Source: Callorhinus ursinus (lineage: Eukaryota; Chordata; Mammalia; Carnivora; Otariidae). Taken from it: DNA of 64,000 nucleotides. Shown here piece after piece: positions 30,701-42,269 of this stretch. The DNA is taken from assembly GCF_003265705.1 (NCBI RefSeq), contig NW_020313285.1, positions 17,038,817-17,102,816 on the forward strand. Reading direction: 5' to 3'. A program made the position numbers and the translations under genes. The notes below the pieces were generated by a model that searched no databases, was not told the origin of the DNA, and saw only the letters and a program-made list of their open reading frames with translations. The first letter of the stretch is position 1. The number at the start of each line of letters is the position of its first letter.

Positions 30701-30981
30701 ACATTCTTAAAAGATTTTAAGATAGAAAATGTAAACTTTCTGGCCTATAGCTGCTTTCTACATATCAATAATGGCGGGTCCCTTTTTCCTACAACTATAG
30801 CTTTAAGGCAGAACCAGTGTAAATCTACTTATTAAAGAAGTTACTGCTCTTGGCAAAAAGATCATTTATTTTGTTATAGAGCTATATGGGGAAGCCTAGA
30901 CATTTCCAAGGTTCCTGACCCTACCACTATCAATTCATACAGCCATCATCTCTCGGGACAAGACTTAAATTCCATAAGGCT

Positions 30982-31172
30982 GGGATGCCTGGGTGGCTCA
31001 GTGGGTTAGGCATCTGCCTTCGGCTCAGGTCCTGACCCCAGGGTACTAGGATCCAGCCCGGCCTCCAGCTCCCTGCTCCGCGGGGAGCCTGCTTCCCCCT
31101 CTGCCTTTGTTAGCTCCTCCCCCTGCTTGTGCTCTCTGTCTCTCTGTCAAATAAATAAAATCTTTAAAAAAA
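30982..31172 (+). mobile_element. Can-SINE
   Basis: Target duplication AAATTCCMTAAGGCT at 30967-30981 and 31173-31187 (one mismatch). Confidence 0.95.
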
Positions 31173-31700
31173 AAATTCCCTAAGGCTATTGTTCCTTCAA
31201 GTTCTTCTCAGAAACCAAAAGACAGCAGGTGAAAGCGGTTTCTGCAACAGCCAACTTTCTTCCCAGACCTAAAGACCCGGCAAGAATAAACAAACACAAA
31301 CACAGGAAGAGAAGAGCTTTGGTAAGCTACAACCCCTTCTTGCTTATAATTTAACTCTCGCAGAACCAATTATCTTCACGAAGGAGAAAAGAAGACAGAA
31401 GAATGGCTCTTGGGTTTATCAGGTGCCCATCAAACTGAATTCATGAACTCTGAACTACTACTTAAAATATTTAATAAAAATAGTTAATTTTAATCACCAT
31501 CAATCTATAACTCTTCATTTTTTAATTTAATTTAATTTAAACCAAGACTTGGTTTAACTCATTACTAATCGACAGATAATAAAAACTGGGATAAGCCATG
31601 TTTGTGAAGGAATTATAAAAGCAATATATGATGTGACCATGAGAAATGAATGCTCAATAAAAAGCTTAACTTGAAAACCAAGAGGAAAAGAAATACTCAC

Positions 31701-31737
31701 TTTGTTCTCCAGGGCCAAAACTGGACTGCTGAGATTC
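31701..31737 (-). CDS. AFF4: AFF4 exon 6
   Basis: 37-nt exon encoding ESQQSSFGPGEQ (residues about 351-362) plus one base of Lys. Acceptor TTTCTTAG, donor CAAA|gtgagt. Alternative AG sites inside the exon (TCTCAG, CAGCAG) exist, but only this start keeps phase with exon 5. Function of this short segment is unknown; it directly follows the ELL-binding region. Confidence 0.93.
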
Positions 31738-32100
31738 CTAAGAAAAAGGAACATAAAATTATGTAGTGGCATTAAGAGAACTGTTGGTAGTGACAAATGC
31801 TTCAAATTAAACTATTCAATTCCAGCTAATTCAATGAAAGATCCTGTTGAGTTCCTAAGAATGCATAAAAGAAAACACACTGAAAGAATTTAGCAATCAC
31901 ATATAATCGGCCTCAGTAATCATGTGGTCACAATAATGAACTTTCCCAAAGCTCACTACAAAAAGCATCAAGCTACCTAATAGTTCCTCTTTATTATTCA
32001 TTTCTTTTCAGCAGCATCCATGGTACTCATATCCTAATTTAGAGCCCTGGGAAAGCAAATGATTTCAATTTAAGATTCTTGGTCTTAAGAAAATGTTTAA

Positions 32101-32297
32101 CTAGGGGCGCCTGGGTGACTCAGTCGTTAGGCGTCTGCCTTCGGCTCAGGTCATGATCCTGGGGTCCTGGGATCGAGTCCCGCATTGGGCTCCCTGCTCA
32201 GTGGGAAGCCTGCTTCTCCCTCTCCCTCTGCCCCTGCTTGTGTTCCCTCTCTCTCTGTGTCTCTATCTGCCAAAAAAATAAATAAAATCTTAAAAAA
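32101..32297 (+). mobile_element. Can-SINE
   Basis: Target duplication AAATGTTTAA at 32091-32100 and 32298-32307. Confidence 0.95.
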
Positions 32298-32330
32298 AAA
32301 TGTTTAAAAAAATTAATAATAATAATACTA

Positions 32331-32743
32331 GGGGCACCTGGTGGCTCAGTTGTTAAGTGTCTGACTCTTGGTTTCAGCTCAGGTCATGATCTCAGGGTCA
32401 TGAGATCTAGCCCTGTGTCAGGCTCTGCACTGGATGTGGAGCCTGTTTAACATTCTCTCCCTCTCGGGGCGCCTGGGTGGCTCAGTCATTGAACATCTGC
32501 CTTCGGCTCAGGTCATGATCCCAGGGTCCTGGGATCGAGCTCCGCTTCGGGCTCCCTGCTCCGCGGGAAGCCTGCTTCTCCCACTCCCGCTCCCCCTGCT
32601 TGTGTTCCCTCTCTCGCTATGTCTCTGTCAAATAAGTAAATAAAATCTTAAAAAAAAAAAAAAGATTCTCTCCCTCTCCTTGGGAGCCGCCCCTGCCCCC
32701 GGCTCATGGGCATGTGCACTCTCTCTAAAATAAATAAACTAAA
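32331..32743 (+). mobile_element. Older Can-SINE, split
   Basis: Older subtype (GACTCTTGGTTTCAG), 32331-32451 and 32679-32743, interrupted by a younger same-strand SINE. Confidence 0.9.
32466..32664 (+). mobile_element. Younger Can-SINE nested in an older one
   Basis: Perfect 14-bp target duplication ATTCTCTCCCTCTC at 32452-32465 and 32665-32678, made from the host SINE's CT-rich part. Confidence 0.97.
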
Positions 32744-33222
32744 AACCTACACTAGAGCGAAAACAGCTGTACAACCTATATAGACTCAAAAGATACCACC
32801 TTTATGAACTAAAAACCTCACATAGTATTCACACATCATTTTACTACCTTCCTTTTCCCGCTCCCAATATCTTACAAACAATTAGCAACTTGAGGAAAAG
32901 ACTGTCATGTATTCTTTGTAAGCTGCGTACTACTAGTACAGTGGCACTCAGGAAGTACCAGTAAAAAAGGAAGCCCAAATGTCACTGTCAGTGAAAGAAA
33001 CGTGGCTTTCCAAACCCAACTTTCATGATCACAACACCTGTTTCACATGTGCAAATTGTGCATTTTTCTAGGTTAAGCCTGTGGTACACAATATAGTATT
33101 AAGATTATACAAACATCCCTAAAAGCCTTCTTAAAAATAAGCATAATCTTACTTTAATGACAGAACCATCTGTGAAGAAGAAATCCACATATGAATTTTA
33201 AAAAATACAGTTGCACTATAAA

Positions 33223-33242
33223 CAACAACAACAACAACAACA
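33223..33242. repeat. (CAA)n microsatellite
   Basis: Short run of about six ACA units. Confidence 0.85.
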
Positions 33243-33279
33243 CTATAAACCTACATATGTGGTCAACAAGCGTGCCAAG

Positions 33280-34685
33280 AGCATCCAACAGGGAAAGAAT
33301 AGTCTTCTTAACAAATGGTGTTGGGACAACTGAACAACCATATGCGAAAGAATGAAGTTGGATGCTTACCTCAGATGATATTAAAAAAATAACTCAAAAT
33401 GGATCAAAGACCTAAATGTAAGAGCTAAAACTACAAAACTCTTAGAAGAAAACTTAGAGTCAAACCTTAATGACCTTGGGTTTGGAAAAGAACTCTTACA
33501 TATGACACCAAAAAGCATAAGACACAAAAGAAACAAATAGATAAAATGGACTTGGGCAAAATTAAGAACTGTGCTTCAAAGGATACCATCAAGAAACTGA
33601 AAAGATGACCCAAAGAAAGGGAGAAAATATCTGCAAATCATGTATCTGTTAAGAGACTGCTACCTACAATATAGAAAGAGCTCTTACAACTCAATGATAA
33701 AAAGACAACCCAATGAAAAACTGAGCAAAGGATCTGAACAGACATTTCTATAAGGAAGATAAACAATGGTCAATAATGATGTTGTCTGACATCATTTGTC
33801 ATGGAGAAAATGCAAATCAAACCCCACTTCACACCTACTAGGATGACTAGGATAAAAAACACAGATAATGACAAGTGTTGACAAGGATGCGGAGAAAATG
33901 AAATCCGAGTGGGGATGTAAAGTGGTGCAACTAGCTTTGATAAACATTCTGGAAGTTCCTCAAATGGTTAACGATATAGTTACTGTATGACCTTGCAATT
34001 CTACTCCTAGGTATATAACCAAGTGAAAGGAAAACATTATGTCCACACAAAAACTTGTACGCAAATGTTTATAGCAGCATTATTTCACAACAGCCCAAAG
34101 CTCAAAACAACTTGAACATCCATCAGCTAATGAACATGCTACAACTTGGAATAACCTTGAAAACATTATGCTAAGTGAAAGAATCCAGTTGGAAAAGACC
34201 AAATATGGTAACATTCAATTTACATACGATGTCCAGAAAAAGAAATCTACAGGGACAAAAAAAAGATGAGTGGTTCCACAGAGCTGGGAGGGAGACAAAG
34301 GGAAAGTGGGTAATAGATGAAGAAGAGGGAGTTTCTCCTCGAGGTGATGAAAATGCTCTAAAATTCACTGTTGTGACGGTTGCACATGTCTATAAATCTA
34401 CTCAAAACCATATAATTGTACACTTTATTTTTTTAAAGATTTTATTTATTTATTTATTTTGAGAGAGAGAATGAGAGAGCGAGCGAGCATGAGGGGGTGA
34501 GGGTCAGAGGGAGAAGCAGACTCCCCGCGGAGCAGGGAGCCCGATGTGGGACTCGATCCCGGGACTCCAGGATCATGACCTGAGCCCAAGGCAGTTGCTT
34601 AACCAACTGAGCCACCCAGGCGCCCAATTGTACACTTTAAATGGGTGGAAGGCATGGTATGTGGATTGTATTTCAATAAAGCTAT
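33280..34685 (+). mobile_element. L1 ORF2-3' UTR fragment
   Basis: Landmarks in order: ACAAATGGTGTTGGGACAAC, AACTCAAAATGGATCAAAGA, ACAAGTGTTGACAAGGATGC and CTACTCCTAGGTATATAACC, ending GTATTTCAATAAAGC. Frame broken. Interrupted by an inverted Can-SINE. Confidence 0.85.
34428..34625 (-). mobile_element. Can-SINE (- orientation)
   Basis: Perfect 14-bp target duplication AATTGTACACTTTA at 34414-34427 and 34626-34639, inside the L1 3' UTR. Confidence 0.97.
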
Positions 34686-34977
34686 TTAAAAAACTATAGA
34701 GCAGTGGCAAAGGTCATGCCTGTGAACTGTGTTAAAGATGCAAAAAATCCTCCACCACCTTGAATCGCCAATTATCTTATACTCGTTTACCTGGTAAATG
34801 GCCTAAAACTTAATAGCCTGAACTTTCAAGTCATCTCTCCTTTTCCTCACACCGCTGACAATAGTAAGTCTGCTGGTCTCCAAATGCTAGTGGATTCCAA
34901 AACATATACTGATTGCAACAAAATCTCCTCTTCTCTCCATCTACACCGCAAGACTTCAGGTCCTCACTTTTTTTTTT

Positions 34978-35151
34978 TTAATTTGAGAGAGAGAGCCAGA
35001 GAGAGTGCACAAGAAAGGCGAGCAGCAGAGGGAGAGGGAGAAGCAGGTTCCCTGCTGAGCAGGGAGCCCAATGTGGGACTCAATCCCAGCACCCTGGGAT
35101 CACGACCCAAGCCGAAGGCAGATGCTTAACAGACTGAGCCACCCAGGCGCC
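34978..35151 (-). mobile_element. Can-SINE (- orientation)
   Basis: T12 run to CACCCAGGCGCCC. Short target duplication CCTCAC at 34972-34977 and 35152-35157. Confidence 0.93.
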
Positions 35152-35643
35152 CCTCACATTTTTTAATCTACAAAGGCCATCTAATGGATCTTTCTGGCTC
35201 TAATCTTTCTCCTTCACTCAACTATAGTCTCTAGTTAATCTTCCTCAAGCCCAAATCCTAGCATGAGTCATCACTATTCTTTCTGATAGAGCCTTCAATT
35301 AAGGCTCTTTGTTTTTCCTAGGAATGAAACCCAAATTCTTTGACATGATATCCATTCATATACCTAAGTACTGGAAAAACAGAATGATAAGCAAAAACAA
35401 GGACTTATAATCATGGAGCTTAACACTCATCTGTATAATGTCAATGACTATCTCTGCAACTATTCATGCATATAAAGGTAAAATGGTAACTGTGGCAAGT
35501 ACAACAAAAGGCAAGAGCTTACAATTTTGTGTGCATGAGCATGTGAGTGAATGTGTGAGTAAGGGGCGGGGGGGAGAAGAGAGACAGAAAGACAGATCCA
35601 GCCAGGAAGATGAGCAAAGACTTCCCTGAACAACTAGCGTTCA

Positions 35644-35840
35644 GGGGCGCCTGGGTGGCTCAGTCGTTAGGCGTCTGCCTTCGGGTCAGGTCACGATCCC
35701 AGGGTCCTGGGATCGAGCCCTTCATCGGGCTCCCTGCTCCGTGGGAAGCCTGCTTCTCCCTCTCCCACTCCCCCTGCTTGTGTTCCCTCTTGCTGTGTCT
35801 CTGTCAAATAAGTAAATAAAACCTTAAAAAACAAAACAAA
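35644..35840 (+). mobile_element. Can-SINE
   Basis: GGGGCGCCTGGGTGGCTCAG head. Imperfect target duplication ACAASTASCGTTCA at 35630-35643 and 35841-35854. Confidence 0.94.
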
Positions 35841-36227
35841 ACAAGTACCGTTCAAGTTAAGACCTAAAATATAGGTAGGAAGTAAACTGGGAAAAGTAAG
35901 TGTTCAGGGTACAGAGAACAGCATGTATAAAGTCAGAAAAGACAGGAGGACTTAAAGGCAGTCCATGGGAGCAAAGGGTACAGAAGGAAGGGTGGTGAGA
36001 AATGAGACTCAAGACCTGAAAAGCTAGATCATAAAGCATGCAGACTTTATAGATTATATTTAAAAACATATAATATATATACAACCATATCTGTTTAGTA
36101 AAATTTGAGTCTTGTGGGACAGATGGAGAGGAAGGGGGGTTGCAGGGGGAGGTATAACTCATTTTTACATGAGGTAACTTATGTCACGAAACAACCAGTG
36201 AAGTTAATGTATAAGATCTGAACTTCT

Positions 36228-36431
36228 GGGGCGTCTGGGTTTCTCAGTCAGTTGAGCATCTGACTCTTGCTTTCAGCTCAGGTCAGGATCTCAGAGTCCT
36301 GGGATGGAGCCCTGCTTGAGATTTTTTCCTCTTCCTCTCCCTCTCCCTCTACCCCTCCCTCACTCCTGCTCATGCAAGCGAGAGCGCACGCACGCTCTCT
36401 AATAAATAAATAAAATCTTAAAAAAAAAAAA
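36228..36431 (+). mobile_element. Older Can-SINE carrying a retrogene in its tail
   Basis: GGGGCGTCTGGGTTTCTCAG head, older body. Its left target site AAGATCTGAACTTCT (36213-36227) recurs, with two mismatches, only at 37564-37578, after the POMP retrocopy. Confidence 0.92.
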
Positions 36432-36435
36432 GATA

Positions 36436-37553
36436 TGGGGAAGTGAGCAGTAAGGCAGGCTGACAGTAATGGGGCTGAGAAGCTGTCCACAGAGCAAGTG
36501 AAAATGAATGCCAGGGGACTTGGATCTCAGCTAAAGGACAGTATTCTAGTTACTGAACTTTCAGCAAGGGGACCATTTTGAAAGTCATGATCTTTGAAAA
36601 GGTCTTCCTTTTGTGAAAAATGAACTTTTGCCCAGTCATCCTCTTGAATTATCAAGAAAAAATTTCCAGCTCAACCAAGATAAAATGAATTTTTCCACAC
36701 TGAGAGGCATCCAGGGTCTGTTTGCTCCATTAAAATTACAAATGGAAATGAAGGCAGTGCAGCAGGTTCAGCGTCTTCCACTTCTTCAAAGCTCAAACCT
36801 TTCACTGGCTATTTTGAGGGGCAATGATGGGACTACTGGATTTGAAGATATTCTTAATGACCCGTCACAAAGTGAACTAATGAAAGAACCACACCTGATG
36901 GTGGCATATAGACTCGGGTTACTGTAATCCATTTTGCTGTCTGTTCATGAAAATAGAGGGGCTGCATGTTGTTTATAGTCCTCTTTTTACTACAATTTGA
37001 TGTACACAACCTTAAAACTACTGACACATGAGAATTTTTGCCTAAACAGTATCTGTGGTCATTTGAAATTATTTGGGTCTTTGGTTTATGGCCAAGTGAC
37101 AACTGAAAGCACTAAAGGGAAATGACTTTAAAACTCCCAATTTATATGAAAACCACAGCTTTCTATGTCTTTAAAAATTTGTTAATCATGAATATTTTAA
37201 ATCTAGAGGTTCTCATCCAGCCTATTTTCTGGATATTCTATAAATTTAATTTTGAACAACCATTAGCAGCATTTGAGTCTGTAACCTTCATAGTAGCACC
37301 TTGCAGAATAAACATCTATAATTGATTTCAGTGGCAACACTTCAAATTAAGTACGGGGTAAGATATTTATATTTTACCTTGTTTCAGTATAGCCTAATGA
37401 AACTCCTAAGAATAATATTGGATTTATTGATGTTATTTTAGAATTGTAGCTATTCTTTGATTCAGGTTGGTAAGTACAGTAAGTTCAAAGGTTTTGATTT
37501 TGGTCTTCTTTGTAAAGTGAAAAATTAAATAAAGCAACCAGCATATGCTGATT
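36436..37553 (+). pseudogene. POMP: POMP processed pseudogene
   Basis: Retrocopy of POMP (proteasome maturation protein, the 20S assembly chaperone; about 141 residues). It has no introns: 5' UTR from about 36436, ATG 36504, coding match to TAA 36927, 3' UTR with AATAAA at 37528-37533 and A12 from 37554. Recognisable segments are MNARGLGSQLKDSILVTELS, VKNELLPSHPLELS, LNQDKMNFSTLRGIQGLFAP and FEDILNDPSQSELM. An extra T near 36576-36579 shifts the frame into TGA, and a second TGA (36595-36597) lies in the following frame. The downstream 100 or so codons remain open but lack the native start. Not expected to be functional. Confidence 0.93.
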
Positions 37554-37778
37554 AAAAAAAAAAAAGATACGAACTTCTGTGTTACTGTAAAAAGATTTGG
37601 GAGTACTATTAAGGTTATCCATGAAAAAAAGAGGAGGAAGGAGATTAAATTATTTACATTATACTTGAGGGATTATATTGCCTCTGTTATCTTTATCTTT
37701 CTTTGAGTGATGCACAAAGAAGTAGCTCTTCAAGTGTTTTATAACTGGAAAAGAATCTAACAAAAATCATAAATTGAG

Positions 37779-37966
37779 GGTGCCTGGGTGGCTCAGTTGC
37801 TTAAGCCTCTGCCTTTGGCTCAGGTCATGATCTCAGGATCCTGGGATCGAGCCCCGCTTCAGGCTCCATGTTCTCAATGTGGAGTCTGCTTGAAATTCTC
37901 TCTTCCTCTCTCTCTGCCCCTACCATGCACCCCCCCTAAAATAAATAAATAAATCTTTTTAAAAAG
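37779..37966 (+). mobile_element. Can-SINE
   Basis: Perfect 13-bp target duplication ATCATAAATTGAG at 37766-37778 and 37967-37979. Confidence 0.95.
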
Positions 37967-39904
37967 ATCATAAATTGAGATTACTAGAAGCACCTGCACT
38001 TTCATCCACCTCATTATAGCTAACTTTATACAATGAATGATTTATTCTAATACCTGTTTCTTGAATCTTCAGCTATGTTTTCTAAGTCTACCTCAAAAGT
38101 GTTTCCTGACAAAGAAATGCATTTTAGTATATTCTCCCTTTACTGGATTTTACTCATTTTTCAGTAAAGCAGAATGACCAAGTTTTTGGACAAAGGTATA
38201 GAATACTGGGAGAACTCTCAAAACATGTTTTTAATACAATTTACTAAACTTGGATGTTTAGGGACTGAATTGAATTATCACACAACTCGAAATACCAGAG
38301 AGTATGAATCATGACGCTTTCATAGTTTCATTAGTTAGTATCCCAAGATACATTACACACTAAAAGCAAGGTTAAAGACATAAATGCATATTCAAACTAC
38401 TGTTGATAATCTGGATGTTTTCTTCTTTTTTCAGCTTAGGGCATCCTTGTTTCTACTTTGTACAGTGACAGATTAAGAGCTCATATGAGGAGAAGAAAAA
38501 ACTCAGCTCTGTCATTTTCTTGTTTGCTCAGAAATGCATTTTAGTGTTATTTTCACTCAGTAGCTTCATTGCAGGTATAACTTTTAAGCCGCTTGTCCAT
38601 AAGTGAAGATTAGTTGAATTAAAACCAGTTAATATAATCTGTAAATCATCTTAACTGATCCAATTTAAAACTGTAATATGCTACAGCCAGTAAGAGCAAA
38701 TGAATGAAAGCAATTCCACCAACTTTTCCATAATGAAAAGACCTAAACTTCTCTTGGAATACCTTGGAAATAAAATGTGACCATCTGCCATTCAGATCAA
38801 GAGAAACAATACTACTTTGATTTTTTTTCTTAGACTTAAAAATAGAGAATTTTTCGAACTAAAAAATAAGAATAAAGTTTTCATCCTGTTTCTGTCCCTG
38901 CCCCCAATCTCCAATACACACAACACTGGAGTATATAAATGCTTTCCACTTTGGAGACCACTGACTTACCATAGTGGTTAGGAATAAAGATGGAGAAAAA
39001 TGAGTGGAATTAAAACACATTAAAGGAGGTAAAAGCATTAGGACTTGATGACAGTTTATTGGGTACAACAGAGAGGGAAGTGCCAAAGATAATTCCAAAA
39101 AAGTTTTCCTAGCTTCACTAAGACAGGAAAGTCAAAGAGGATCATGCTTGTTTTCTCTTGCTTTTTGGTTGGGAGCTAGCAGGGAGAATCACTAGTTCTC
39201 CCTGGAAGATGTCTCAAAGGCACTTAAAACTCAACATCTAAGAAGTGTCAACTATGCAGCTGAATGTATGTATCTGGAATTAAGATAAAAATTTTTATTA
39301 AGATAAAAATTTGTAGAACACCTAAGTAAAGAGGAATAGGATATAAAGAGAAGACAATTCTAGGTCTAAGCATGGTGTGTATAACTATGCATCCACACAA
39401 ACACTAATATGTAATTTTTTCCGTTCTTTTGTATTATTTTATTTCCACAACGAAATGTTGGGCAGACTGAGGCAAAACACGTTTCTTCATTTGTATTCTT
39501 TTATAGCACCGAGCACAATGCCCGGAAAACTTGTATTTATTGGTAGAGGCAGAGATCGAGGAGAAAAAGGAGAAGTCAGAGAAGTAAGGTAACTCTAGAA
39601 GAGCAACATATAGTGGGAGACAAGGAAGAAATAGGTTAAAACAATATTTAATGCTCATGAGAAGCCATATGAAGATAAAAAATGAAAAACAATGATTGAA
39701 TTTACAAAATGGGCCACTGGTGGTCATAATGAAAATGGTTTTGGTGAGGTATCATGTGTAAAAGCAAGATCAACCAGCCTAGACTGAGGAGTGCCTGAGG
39801 GAAGAAGAACAGACATCAAGTATTAACCACTCTTTCAGGAAGTTTAACTCTAAGGAGGAGGACTGGCTGGAGAATCACACGGAACAGAGGGATTTATTTG
39901 TTTT

Positions 39905-39943
39905 GTTGTATGTATGTATGTATGTACGTATGTATGTATGTAT
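39905..39943. repeat. (TGTA)n microsatellite
   Basis: About nine tetranucleotide units, one interrupted by TGTACG. Confidence 0.95.
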
Positions 39944-41219
39944 TGTGTTGTTTTTAAATGGGACAGATCAAGGATGTTTAATGAATGACAATGGATTCAC
40001 TCAACCAGCTCTCCAAACATATTCCTAAAGTCAACTTCTCATCCACCACAAGCCATATGTGAGCTGCTCTTTCGACCTGCTAATGAGTGTGAAATCCTTC
40101 CTATCGTGCTCCTTACCTTCCCATGTGCTTCTGGCACTCCTATACTTCTCCTTCTAAGCCCAGTTACTGTTATCATCTTTAGGATGTCATCTCCAAATTC
40201 CCTATCAAAATTTTCTCCCTTCTCTGTCCTCTCAGTGGACCCAGTTCATATGGTCAGCACACACACAGAATAAATACCTAGTAAAGCTTCGGATAAAGTC
40301 TTAAACTAAAATACACACGAAGGTGTATTCACTGAAAAGTCAAAGAATGAGATGAGCTATAAAAAACCAAAATCGAACTTGTAAAAGCAACCCAACTGAA
40401 ACAATGATCACTAAGTACCTAACTGAAGTGTTTCAGAAAAACCAAAAATCTAAACACATTACCTGAGTATTTATATACAAATTCAGTAAACAAACATTTA
40501 CTGAACCGCCATAGGTGCCAGGAACTATTCTAGGCACTGGCACATACTACTCTAATTACTTTTTTAAATACCAATCTTAGAACAGGGTAACATCCAAATG
40601 ATTCAATGCTATACCTCCGAAGCATCCAGAACACTGCCAGGAGTTGTTTCAAACATACACTGAATAAATGCAAGGGCAGTCAAAAGCTTCAATACGCTTC
40701 AAACTATCACTGAAAAATCTACTAACCTATCTCCAGTGATACCCACCTCATTTGCTTTCCCTCCAATGACAAAGAATGAGCTAACTGTGCACTATTCTAA
40801 AGTCAATATCCTGTACTTGAGCACTGAATCTCAACCTCTCTTGTGGTGATTTCCTAAGGGTACCCTCTATCTTTCATGTATCATATGCTTTTCCTTCTTA
40901 CTAAAACATTATGATCAGCACATACATATAAGATAAAACATTCTCATCTTATAAAAATACTCACCTGACAACATCACTATACCCTTCTTGGCATCATCAC
41001 ATTTCTCTGTTCCCTTTTACAGACAATGCCTCAAAAGAAGCTCACGGGCTCCAGTATAATTTGTGCCTCTGTAATCATTTTTTGCCCTCACCTTTCTAAC
41101 TAAAGTGCATCATCAATAAAGAATACACTGTTAAATATGATACCGGGAACACAGTAAGAAGTTCGTAAGTAAATGTTCTGACAAATAACCATCAAATTTA
41201 TACAGATGAAAGCCATAAA

Positions 41220-42060
41220 ATGACTGAGATCAAGAATACACTAAATGAGATTAGCAGATTAAGACACTGCAGAACCAAAGATTACTGAAACAGAAGATAG
41301 AACAATAGAAACTACTCCTAAATGAAACCACAAAAAAGACTGAACAAAAAAATGAATAGTGCATTACTGAGTTATGGAACAATTTCAAGAGGCCTAATAT
41401 ACATGTAATTGGAGCCCTTCAAGTAAAGGAGAAAAGGGGAAAAGGGAGTACAGAAAAATATCTTGAGAAAGTAATAGCAAACTTTTTTCTAAATGTGATA
41501 ACTATAAACCAAAGTTCCAAGAAGCTAAAAATAACCCCAAGCACAAAAAAGATGAAAAGAACCACACCAAGACACATCAAAACTGAACAGCTTAAAATCA
41601 GTGATAGAGACAAAAAGAATCTTAAAAGCAACCAGAAAGAAAAGAGACAAATTATATACAAAGAAGGAAAAAATGACAAGGAATTATATACCAGACACAA
41701 TGCAAGCCAGAAGACAGTGGACAACATCTTTAACCTGGAATTCTATTTCCCGCAAAAATACCTTAGGAAAAAAGGTAAAATAAAAATTTCAGACACATAA
41801 AAGCAAGAAGCATTCATCACAAGCAGACAAGCATTAAATGAAATGTTAAAAGTCAGTCCTCCAGGTAGAAGGAAAATGCCAATGAGAAATCTGGATGAAC
41901 ACAAACGAATAAAGAGCAAAAGAAATGGTAACTATATAAAGAAAGACAAAAATCCTTTTGCCTCTATTATTTAAATGTCTTCAAAAGATAAGAGACTGTC
42001 TAAATGAAAAATAAAAATATTGTGGGGTTTATAACTTAAATGTAAGTAAAATGTATGCAA
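41220..42060 (+). mobile_element. HAL1/L1 ORF1-like fragment
   Basis: A-rich degenerate sequence with AAAAGCAACCAGAAAGAAAA, AGACAGTGGACAACATCTTT and CAGACAAGCATTAAATGAAA, motifs I associate with HAL1/old L1. Subfamily uncertain. The short open frames are not genes. Confidence 0.6.
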
Positions 42061-42269
42061 CAATAGAACAGATACCGGGAAGGGGGAAAAAAGCATAATG
42101 TTGAAAGGTTCTTATATAACAGAAAAGAATGGTATATTACTTAAAGATAGACTTTGACAAAGACATATTCCACAAACCCTGGAGCATACATAAAATAAAA
42201 CAGTTAAAGTTAATAAGCCAAAACTACAATGCAAACATAAAAAATACTCAATCCAAAAGAAGGCTATAA

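Larger units (their letters stand above)
30086..31700 (-). other. AFF4: AFF4 intron 6
   Basis: 1.6 kb intron with an old L1 3' fragment (about 30180-30700) and one Can-SINE (30982-31172). Confidence 0.9.

Noticed and set aside
41495..41800. 101-residue Lys-rich open frame
   Set aside because: A-rich HAL1/L1-like DNA; no intact ORF1 and no separate gene evidence.
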